Source: Mycobacterium interjectum (GTDB lineage: Bacteria; Actinomycetota; Actinomycetes; Mycobacteriales; Mycobacteriaceae). Taken from it: 42,424 bases of DNA. The notes below the pieces were generated by a model that had not been told where the DNA came from, searched no databases, and was given only the letters and a program-made list of their open reading frames with translations. Numbering within the stretch: position 1 is the first letter of the stretch; each line of letters begins with the position of its first letter. Shown here one piece after another: positions 6,612-13,410 of this stretch. Where the stretch lies: assembly GCA_002102225.1 (NCBI GenBank), contig LQPB01000024.1, forward strand, positions 1-42,424, given 5' to 3'. Position numbers and translations under genes: made by a program.

Positions 6612-8945
6612 ATGCAGCTCCAATACATCAGCATTCCGGGGCTGATCGCGGCCGCCGGCGGTGATCCCTGGGCGATCAATCAAAGCCTGCAAGCAGGTCG
6701 TCCGGCGCAGATCTCCGCCCTGGCCGGCGCTTTTCACGGCGCGGGCAGATCCACCGCCGAGGCCGACGCGACGTTCGAGCAGGCGCGCCGCCGCTTCGAG
6801 GCGGCCTGGACTCACGAAAACGGCGACAATGCGATCAACGACTCCGCTGAGGTGCAGCGCACCGCGCAGGCGCTGGGGGCGCAGTCCGAGCAGTTGCCCA
6901 AGATCGGGGCTCATCTCGAAGAGGTCGCGGCGGCCTTGGCCGAGGCGCAAAAGGGCGGCAACGCAACGATCTCCGCGCTGGAAACCTCGTTGCACGAGCT
7001 CGACGACTTAATTGCCCAAGCCGTGGATATGAAACAACATGTGAAAACGAACGCGGATTTGCGGGCGCTTGATGAATTCATCGATTCTTGTGAGGCCGGC
7101 GCGGTAGATGTCACCAAAAGGGCGGTGGACAAGCTGCATTCGATCCGCGGCACCTATTCGCAGATTCTGCACAGCGGGCAGTCGAACCTGGCCACCGATG
7201 GATATGACCCCGCCCGGGTGTGGGGCGCCGACGGCCATGAGGCCGAGACGCCCGACACGGCCGAACGAGACGTGCACAATGCGCTCGGGGGCGACAAGGG
7301 CGCCGCCGCCCGGGTCAACGGGGTGCTGGGCACCATCACCGCCGACCAGCTCGCCGGCAAGACGCCGTTAAGCGCAGAGCAGGCAGCGGTTTTGAGTCAG
7401 CTGCAGGCTCAAGAGCACGGGATGACCGTCCCCCAGCTGCAAACCGCCGAACAACGCCTCGGGGTCGAGAAGAACATGGTCGGCGACTCGTTGCAGCTGA
7501 TCAGCAACCCGAGCCTCACCTTCCCCAAGACTGCGCTGAAAGTGGGGGCCAAGCAGGGATCGGACACGACGCGCGGCGGGTTTTCTCAGCTGCCGCAGAG
7601 CGTGCAGGACACGCTCACCGGCAACGAGTCATCTCGCTGGTCGGCCGACGATATGGAGTCGATCACGCGGATCGCCGGCGACGGAAACCCGGCACTGCAG
7701 CACGGCACGGAACTGGACAAAGCGATGCTCGACTGGGGTGCACGCGAACTCCACGAGGAACTCCCGCATGGGCAGCTGCTTGACCACAGCCTGCTGCACG
7801 GCGATCAGCGCAGCGTCCTTGACGACGTGTTCCGCGCCGCCGGCCGAGATCACCTGCGCGTGACCGATTTGATCACCGGTGGCGGTCGCGATCAGTTCTT
7901 GTCCGACGTCACCCACAATCGGTGGGACGACGGCGGCAAGGCGGTCGGCTCGTTGTTCGGCTGGACGGAGAACCCCACCGGGGCGGAAGCAGAGATCGCG
8001 GGCCGCACCGCGCATTCCTATGCGACCTATCTGGGACAGCACGCCGGCGACCTGCTCAAGCTGCCCGACGGGTTCGGCACCACCACGTTGGGCGGGGCCA
8101 ATCCCGCGCTCGTGCGGTCGTTCGCGCACGGGCTGGCGCCGTACATCCCCAACATCGCGGGCGAACACAACGACCTGTCGCAATTCTTCTCCACCCCCGA
8201 CTCCGCCGAGAACCAGGAGAACGATTCCTGGCCGGTGGCCAAGGGCATTTTCTCGGTGTTGAGCACCGACAAGACGGCGTCGGACTATTTCAACGGCGCC
8301 GCCGACCGCGACATCATCCAGGCCGACAGCCGCTTTGCCCAAGCCGTGGGCAACCACGTTCCCGACCTGATCAACCACGACGAAGGCCTCAAGTACGCGG
8401 CCCGGTTGAAAGGCCTCGTCGATGTCGGCACGTTCAACGCCTCGAACTCCGACGCGATGGCCGCATACAACCTGAAGAAGTCGGCCTACGAAGTCCTCAC
8501 CAAGGGCGGCAGCTTCGGCGTCGGCGCGCTTCCGGTCCCGGGAGCCGGAATCGTCGGCGACGGAGCGGGTCTCATCGGCGCGGCCATGGAGCAAGACATC
8601 GTCGGCCCCCAGCCCACCACGCCGTCGATCCCGGACCTGCCGCACACCGCACCGCCGCGGCTCGTGCTCGACGGATTCCTGGCGTCCGGCCAACCCCTGG
8701 ACGGCCTCGGACCGGAGTTCTACCGGCCCGTCGACCCACAGCAGCCCCAAGGCCCCATGCGGATCGCCACCTACGCCGAAATGCCCCAGGCATGGCGCGA
8801 CGCCAATCCCGTCGAAAGCTACGACAGCGATCTGTCGAGCGCGCTCAGCCGGACGCTGGGCAACGACACCGTCACGCGGGTCGACGACGACATCGCGACG
8901 TACTACAACAACATCGTGCACAATCCGCAGCCGTGGAAGAAGTGA
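6612..8945 (+). CDS. Large T7SS-associated/TPR-repeat-region type protein
   Basis: A 777-residue protein without a Sec signal or membrane segment. The N-terminal about 200 residues begin ISIPGLIAAAGGDPWAINQ and include FEAAWTHENGDNAINDSAEV, followed by predicted coiled helices. This matches my recollection of mycobacterial proteins annotated as TPR-repeat-region-containing or as bearing a putative T7SS signal domain (Rv2082-like proteins). The middle and C-terminal parts have Trp/Asp-rich motifs but no enzyme signature I can name. A Gly/Ala-rich patch (GALPVPGAGIVGDGAG) near residue 650 could be amphipathic. The ATG follows GGGGGTGGT. A PE-family gene follows 127 bp later, fitting a secretion-linked neighbourhood. 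Secretion through an ESX system is an inference from family and context. Confidence 0.7.
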   Translation: MQLQYISIPGLIAAAGGDPWAINQSLQAGRPAQISALAGAFHGAGRSTAEADATFEQARRRFEAAWTHENGDNAINDSAEVQRTAQALGAQSEQLPKIGAHLEEVAAALAEAQKGGNATISALETSLHELDDLIAQAVDMKQHVKTNADLRALDEFIDSCEAGAVDVTKRAVDKLHSIRGTYSQILHSGQSNLATDGYDPARVWGADGHEAETPDTAERDVHNALGGDKGAAARVNGVLGTITADQLAGKTPLSAEQAAVLSQLQAQEHGMTVPQLQTAEQRLGVEKNMVGDSLQLISNPSLTFPKTALKVGAKQGSDTTRGGFSQLPQSVQDTLTGNESSRWSADDMESITRIAGDGNPALQHGTELDKAMLDWGARELHEELPHGQLLDHSLLHGDQRSVLDDVFRAAGRDHLRVTDLITGGGRDQFLSDVTHNRWDDGGKAVGSLFGWTENPTGAEAEIAGRTAHSYATYLGQHAGDLLKLPDGFGTTTLGGANPALVRSFAHGLAPYIPNIAGEHNDLSQFFSTPDSAENQENDSWPVAKGIFSVLSTDKTASDYFNGAADRDIIQADSRFAQAVGNHVPDLINHDEGLKYAARLKGLVDVGTFNASNSDAMAAYNLKKSAYEVLTKGGSFGVGALPVPGAGIVGDGAGLIGAAMEQDIVGPQPTTPSIPDLPHTAPPRLVLDGFLASGQPLDGLGPEFYRPVDPQQPQGPMRIATYAEMPQAWRDANPVESYDSDLSSALSRTLGNDTVTRVDDDIATYYNNIVHNPQPWKK

Positions 8946-9072
8946 TTACGGGCTGAGTCGACGGGCGCGGAAGTGCAAACCGCGATGCTCGATTTCGAAT
9001 CTGTCGATACGCGTATTTTTTCTGGCGCCGAGCTTCATCATGGCGAGTACGCAGGAGCGACGGGGGTGGGCG

Positions 9073-10413
9073 ATGTCGTTTGTGGTCGTGGGGGCCGACG
9101 CCATGGAGACGGCCGCGGCGGACGTCGCGCAGATCGGTTCGGCGCTGAGCGCCGGCAATCTGGCAGCGGCTATCCCGACGACCGAACTGGCCGCGGCGGG
9201 GGCCGATGAGGTGTCGGCGGCTGTCGCGGCTCTGTTCGGCGCCCACGCCCAGCAGTATCAGGCTGCGGCGGCGCGGGCGGCGACGTATTCCGAGCAGTTC
9301 GCGCGCACGCTGAGCGCGGCGGCGGCGTCGTACGCGGCCACGGAGGCCGGCATCGCCACGTCGATGCGGGGGCCGCTGGGCGCGGCCACCGCCGCCCCCC
9401 TGGCCGGCCCGATCAACGCCATCGTCGAGGCCTTTGACAACAGCCCGCTCGGTCAGGCGCTCGCCCCGATCATCACCGCGGCCATCGGCGGCACCGGCGG
9501 CAACCAGCAGTCGATCGTCATCGACTTCGTGCGGCACGGGCAGTCAATCGGCAACGCGGCCAACCTGATCGACACGGCCGTGCCCGGCCTGCCACTCACC
9601 GCGCTGGGCCAGCAACAGGCGACGGCCATCGGCGCCGTGCTCGGTGGCCAAGGCAACTTCGCGGGGGTTTTCGAGTCGCAGCTGACCAGGGTGCAGCAGA
9701 CCGCCTTCTTCGCCGGCATGACCAACGCGCCGATATTGCCCGGGCTCAACGAGATCAGCGCCGGCATTTTCGACGGCGCCCCGGACATCAGCCCCCAGGG
9801 CCTGATGTATCTGGTGGCCCCGGTCGCGTGGACGCTCGGATTCCCGATCGTGCCGATGCTCGCCCCCGGCACCGCCCACATCAACGGGATCGTTTTCGAC
9901 CAGGGCTTCACCAACGCAATGCAGACGATGTACGGCACCGCCATGACGAACCCCGTAGTGAACCCTGCCACCGGCCGAATCACGGACGTCGCGTTCTCCA
10001 GCGAATTCGCGATCGAGGTCGGGACGCTGATGAACGTCAACAACCCGAATCCCTTGCTGATGCTCACCCACCCGCTGCCCAACACCGGCGTGGTCGTGGT
10101 GCAGGGCAGCCCGCAGGGCGGCTGGACGATGACCAGTTGGGACGGCATACCCGTCGGGCCGCCGACCCTGCCGACCAAGCTGTTCGTCGACGTGCGCAAC
10201 CTGATCACGGCGCCGCAATTCGCGGCCTGGAACAGTTGGGCGGCCCTGGGCACCGGCGATCCGACGACCATCGTGAATGCGGTGCAAACCGGCGTCGACG
10301 AGGTCGCCGGTGCGACGCTGCACTTCCCGATCGCGGTGACCCGCGACGTGGCACATGCCGTCACCCACACCAGCGTCAGTGGTCTGTCGACGGAACTGAC
10401 GGGCCTGATTTAA
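9073..10413 (+). CDS. PE-family protein fused to a histidine phosphatase (phosphoglycerate mutase-like) domain
   Basis: A 446-residue protein. Residues 1 to about 95 are a PE domain (MSFVVVGADAMETAAADVAQ), ending in YAATE (87-91), which fits the YxxxD/E type VII secretion motif. After a linker comes a histidine phosphatase domain starting VIDFVRHGQS, with Arg154-His155-Gly156 as the phosphate pocket. A further Arg lies in SQLTRVQQT, an acid in LNEISAGIFDG and the second His in LMLTHPLPNTG, so the four core catalytic positions look present. PE_PGRS11 of M. tuberculosis is a known precedent for a PE-linked mutase domain. A frame opens at 9040, but ATG 9073 begins the canonical PE N-terminus and follows GGGGGTGGG. 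The product is probably exported and surface-associated. Its stop overlaps the convergent toxin gene by four bases. Confidence 0.88.
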   Translation: MSFVVVGADAMETAAADVAQIGSALSAGNLAAAIPTTELAAAGADEVSAAVAALFGAHAQQYQAAAARAATYSEQFARTLSAAAASYAATEAGIATSMRGPLGAATAAPLAGPINAIVEAFDNSPLGQALAPIITAAIGGTGGNQQSIVIDFVRHGQSIGNAANLIDTAVPGLPLTALGQQQATAIGAVLGGQGNFAGVFESQLTRVQQTAFFAGMTNAPILPGLNEISAGIFDGAPDISPQGLMYLVAPVAWTLGFPIVPMLAPGTAHINGIVFDQGFTNAMQTMYGTAMTNPVVNPATGRITDVAFSSEFAIEVGTLMNVNNPNPLLMLTHPLPNTGVVVVQGSPQGGWTMTSWDGIPVGPPTLPTKLFVDVRNLITAPQFAAWNSWAALGTGDPTTIVNAVQTGVDEVAGATLHFPIAVTRDVAHAVTHTSVSGLSTELTGLI

Positions 10414-11060
10414 ACCATCGAGTAGCCAAGACGGTCGGCGACGCCGGCGATGCGCTTTGCGAGACCGGGGTGCGTCAACGGGTGTGAGGTGTATGGCCGT
10501 GGCGGCATTGCCGTTGCGGCCGGGGGGAACAACGCGATGCACGCGTTGCCGGCGAATCGACTGTTGTATCGCATCCCGTCCAGGGTCGGGAACGCCGCAA
10601 CGATGACGCGGGCCCATCGTTGGGTGATCGCATGGGGTGCGGTCGACATGGCAAACGTGCCGCCGGCTCGGGTCGGCCACGCCCCGACGCTGTCGACGGC
10701 GACGTCGAGCAGGCGCAGGTCTCGGGTAAACCGCAATGACGTTAAGTACGGCGCTTCGCGAACCCGGTCGATGGTGCGGTGCTCCTGGAACGCTTCGGCG
10801 AGCGCCGCGCCGGGCACGGAGCCTCCGTACCACACGCCGTGGCCCGGATGGTCGCCCTTGGGCTCGGGGTGCGGGTCGAATCTCAGCAACGGCCCATAGG
10901 CCCGGAATTCGTTCCAGGCCAAGACATGTTTGCCCGCGGTGCGGTGCACGCGCCACCATTTCTCCGACCGCCGTATTGCGCGCAGTTCGTCGTCACGGAT
11001 GCCGATTGCCCGCAGTTCCTCTTTCGAGGGCGGATCGCCCAGGGTTTCGTCGCCGCTCAC
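10410..11060 (-). CDS. RES-domain toxin (MbcT-like NAD-degrading family)
   Basis: A 216-residue RES-domain protein. RES toxins of the MbcT type degrade NAD+ by phosphorolysis. The Arg-Glu-Ser residues that name the family have good candidates here: Arg in WWRVHR (37/40), Glu in LAEAFQEH (89) and Ser in YNSRFAG (167); GVWYGG (75-80) fits the usual aromatic loop. The ATG at 11060 overlaps the stop of the upstream gene (ATGA, 11057-11060), so the two are translationally coupled, antitoxin first. It is closer in layout to the longer Rv3188/Rv3189-type pairs than to compact MbcTA, judged from partner size. Its 3' end overlaps the convergent PE gene. Confidence 0.82.
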   Translation of the reverse strand: MSGDETLGDPPSKEELRAIGIRDDELRAIRRSEKWWRVHRTAGKHVLAWNEFRAYGPLLRFDPHPEPKGDHPGHGVWYGGSVPGAALAEAFQEHRTIDRVREAPYLTSLRFTRDLRLLDVAVDSVGAWPTRAGGTFAMSTAPHAITQRWARVIVAAFPTLDGMRYNSRFAGNACIALFPPAATAMPPRPYTSHPLTHPGLAKRIAGVADRLGYSMV

Positions 11061-11635
11061 CTGCTGGCCCAGTCGGCGACCTCGGCAACGCTGAGCACCA
11101 GCCGAATGTCGCCGCCGCTGCGCAACCAGTCCAGTGGCGACACCGATCGACCATCGACGCGCAGATCGGCCTGCGGTGCGGTGAGAAATCCGGCAACCGA
11201 CACGGGGTGCAGGTCGTCCGGCAGCGCCGGCAATACCTGGTCAAGCCCGCGGATCTGACCGCGCCGCCCGGCCTCGTCTTCGAATTGCAAAGCGGGAAAG
11301 ACCCAGCCGCCGCGATCCTGTATCGCCCACAACGTGCGGTCGGCGCGGCGCTGACGCACCCGAGATTCGTTGACGCCGAGCAGCTCGGCCACCTGGCCAC
11401 CCGAATACGCGGTGTTGATGAGACGCGCGACGCGGCCGAGCGTCTCCACCGTGACACGCGCATACGCGCGGTCATCCTCGGCGAAGTCCGATTCGTCGAA
11501 CAGCGCCGCGTCCGCCTCCGACAGCGCCGACGCATCGGGCCGGATCGACGGCAGGCTCTGCAATGCCTCCGCCAAGTCCGTGCCACTCACCGCGTAGTGC
11601 TCGACGATCATTTGTCCGAGGTCGTTGGGCGCCAT
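11057..11635 (-). CDS. Cognate antitoxin (DNA-binding, Xre/MbcA-ParS type)
   Basis: A 192-residue protein just upstream of, and overlapping, the RES toxin. A helix-turn-helix-like segment SGGQVAELLGVNESRVRQRR (78-97) in the middle supports DNA binding and autoregulation. The C-terminal part, which ends VLSVAEVADWASR, would be the toxin-binding region by analogy with RES antitoxins of the Xre-MbcA-ParS type. The N-terminal about 60 residues are acidic (DAALFDESDFAEDD). ATG 11635 is preferred over the GTG and TTG codons just upstream because it sits 7 bases after AAGCGGG. A palindrome in the upstream region is a plausible operator. Family membership rests on context plus the HTH. Confidence 0.75.
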   Translation of the reverse strand: MAPNDLGQMIVEHYAVSGTDLAEALQSLPSIRPDASALSEADAALFDESDFAEDDRAYARVTVETLGRVARLINTAYSGGQVAELLGVNESRVRQRRADRTLWAIQDRGGWVFPALQFEDEAGRRGQIRGLDQVLPALPDDLHPVSVAGFLTAPQADLRVDGRSVSPLDWLRSGGDIRLVLSVAEVADWASR

Positions 11636-11656
11636 CACCAATCCCGCTTCTAACGT

Positions 11657-11666
11657 TTGTTAACAA
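11657..11666. promoter_or_regulatory. Palindromic operator candidate between the antitoxin and the esterase pseudogene
   Basis: TTGTTAACAA is a perfect 10-bp palindrome 22 bases before the antitoxin ATG, inside an AT-rich island (11651-11690) that stands out from the GC-rich surroundings. Read on the minus strand, TAGTAT just upstream could be a -10 element, which would put the palindrome near the transcription start, as expected for an autoregulated toxin-antitoxin promoter. Related GTTAA/TTAAC strings occur on both sides. Confidence 0.45.
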
Positions 11667-11713
11667 CATACTATCATCGTTAATAGCGGTATCCCGGGGG
11701 CTAGGAGGCCACG

Positions 11714-12587
11714 ATGACGTACGCGTTCGATCCCGAGCTCGCCGCGGTGGTGTCCATGCTGCCCGAACTCGACGGTGCCGATCCCGCGGCGATGCGGTCG
11801 TCCCTATCGGCGATGATCGCCCAGTTGCCGGCCCCGGACCTGACCGGCGTGGACTGCGAGGATCGCCTTATCCCCGGCCGTCTACAGCATGCATGGCGGC
11901 GGATTCATCGCCGGCGACCTGGAGACCGAGCACGCCGGGAACGTCGGGCTGGCGCGCGCGCTCGGTGTCGTGGTCGTTGCCGTCGACTACCGGCTCGCCC
12001 CGGAGACGCCGTTTCCCGGGCCGCTCGAGGACGTCTACGCCGGACTCGTCTGGATGGCGGAGCATGCCGAACAGCTCGGGGTGGATCCGCACCGCATCGC
12101 GATCCACGGCGTCAGCGCCGGCGGCGGCTTGTGTGCCGGTTTGGCGCTGCTGGCCCGCGATCGCAAGGGCCCGCGCATCGCGTTTCAGTTCCTCGGGGTG
12201 CCCGAACTCGATGACCGGCTCGCCACCGCGAGCATGACCGCCTTCACCGACACCCCGCTGTGGAATCGCCCGAAGGCCGTGGCCAGTTGGGACTGTTACC
12301 TCGGCGCGGGCCGCGCCGGCTCCGATGACGTATCCAGCTATGCCGCTCCGGCGCGCGCGACCGATCTGGCGGGATTGCCGCCCGCTTACATCTCGGTGAT
12401 GCAGTTCGACCCGCTGCGGGATGAGGGCATCGCCTACGCCCAGGCCTTGCTGGCCGCCGGGGTGACCGTCGAATTGCATTTGTTTCCCGGGACCTTTCAT
12501 GGTTCGGCCCTCATCCCGGACGCGGCGATCTCACAGCGCGAAGGCGCCGAGGCGGTCGCGGTGTTGCGGCGGGCGCTCGCCTTCTAG
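11714..12587 (+). pseudogene. Lip-family alpha/beta-hydrolase (HSL-type esterase), frameshifted
   Basis: A carboxylesterase/lipase of the hormone-sensitive-lipase branch, split between two frames. The first frame starts at ATG 11714 after AGGAGG and encodes the N-terminus through GVDCEDRLIPG. The second picks up at about 11883 with VYSMHGGGFIAGDLE and runs to 12587. The linker normally found between IPG and the VY strand is missing, so I infer a small out-of-frame deletion at about 11878-11885. The catalytic part is intact: HGGGF oxyanion motif, VDYRLAPE, GVSAGGG (Ser), FDPLRDEG (Asp) and GTFHGS (His). An internal ATG at 11889 could still give a shortened product lacking the cap and first strand. 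A sequencing error is a competing explanation. It is divergent from the toxin-antitoxin pair. Confidence 0.78.
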
Positions 12588-12619
12588 CGCGGGCGATGGG
12601 CTGGAGGCGGGAATCCTCT

Positions 12620-12760
12620 CCCCTAAGAAGGGTTTTCATCTGCGGCACAATCACTTCAGTTCGCTTGCCGAGCGAACCGTGCCGCAGCTGCTCAAAAGTG
12701 GTGTACGGGCAGCTTTCCCGCGGGCGGTGGGGGCTTGAGGGAAAGCTGCCCGTCTGCCAC
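12620..12760. other. Cluster of strong hairpins; candidate structured RNA or IS right end
   Basis: Three inverted repeats lie in 141 bases. CCCT/AGGG pairs around 12621-12632. CTGCGGCAC (12640-12648) pairs with GTGCCGCAG (12679-12687) and encloses a second perfect stem, GTTCGCT (12659-12665) with AGCGAAC (12671-12677). CGGGCAGCTTTCCC (12706-12719) pairs perfectly with its complement at 12739-12752, and GTGG/CCAC (12698-12701, 12757-12760) extends that stem across a 4x4 internal loop. One hairpin could be a terminator; three in series look more like a structured RNA. On the minus strand they follow a possible TnpB C-terminal tail (see findings). Neither direction nor function is proven. Confidence 0.5.
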
Positions 12761-13410
12761 CGGTTATGGGTAAGGAGTTGTTGACCGGCAGCAGCACCAC
12801 CAGGAGTCGCTGGCGGGGTTGGGCCATCCGCCGGCACCTGGGCGTCGTTTCATGGTGTCGCCCAACGGATCAAAGGGACGAGGCGCTAGCCGCATCTTCC
12901 GTCCTCCCGTGGTGTCAACTACCAATGATTCGACGCGTGTGGAACAGTACCGAAGACCTGGCACTCTGGCGACGCTCTTCTCAGTAAATCTGGTGAAGCT
13001 CTTCGTCATCCGTCGGGCGCGGCAATATATCGGCGGTGAGAAAACAGCTGATCACGGGTCAGGCGGCACGCGTGTGGCAAACGCATCCGTTGGAGCGCAA
13101 ACTTCAATGCGAAATTACCTGCTGGTAGCGGCCATGCCGAGTTGACGTTTCTGAAATGAATTGGTATGCAACAACATCGAATTAGCAACTGGGCACATAC
13201 GCCTTCGGGCTAGGAAGGGAAATTGATCTTTTCGACAGCCGTTGCCGCTGCGGCGGTCTAAGCTGAGTTTTCCTGGTGTGGTTTCTGCGTCGATGCCTCG
13301 TGATTGGGCCGAGGTTGTCAGAGTGACGCGGTGGGATGAGCCTCTCCAATTTCAAGAGTTCGGTACGGCCGGCGAGCAGTCCCGGTTGAGTTGAGGCGAG
13401 GTTGGAAGCC
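12761..13410. other. Intergenic stretch before mas; possible decayed tnpB tail, no intact gene
   Basis: No frame here has convincing coding character. On the minus strand, 13009-12764 reads DTTGGRKMRLAPRPFDPLGD then TMKRRPGAGG, and a neighbouring frame continues PTPPATPGGAAAGQQLLTHN. The style recalls the variable tails of mycobacterial IS607/IS605 TnpB proteins but is too short and broken to assign. The last 200 bases (about 13200-13400) should hold the mas promoter; I cannot pick a reliable -10/-35. GAGGCGAGG at 13393-13401 is the likely ribosome site, 9 bases before ATG 13411. Confidence 0.4.

Noticed and set aside
7629..8921. A 430-codon minus-strand frame inside the large T7SS-type gene
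   Set aside because: Its composition is that of an antisense GC-rich shadow, and the plus-strand gene has a ribosome site and family similarity.
9544..10959. A 471-codon minus-strand frame
   Set aside because: It overlaps the PE-phosphatase and RES genes, both with clear domains, and its product is Arg/Gly/His-rich without motifs.
12706..12752. Treating the 14-bp inverted repeat as the ends of a tiny insertion sequence
   Set aside because: The arms are only 19 bases apart and no target duplication is seen, so a hairpin is the simpler reading.
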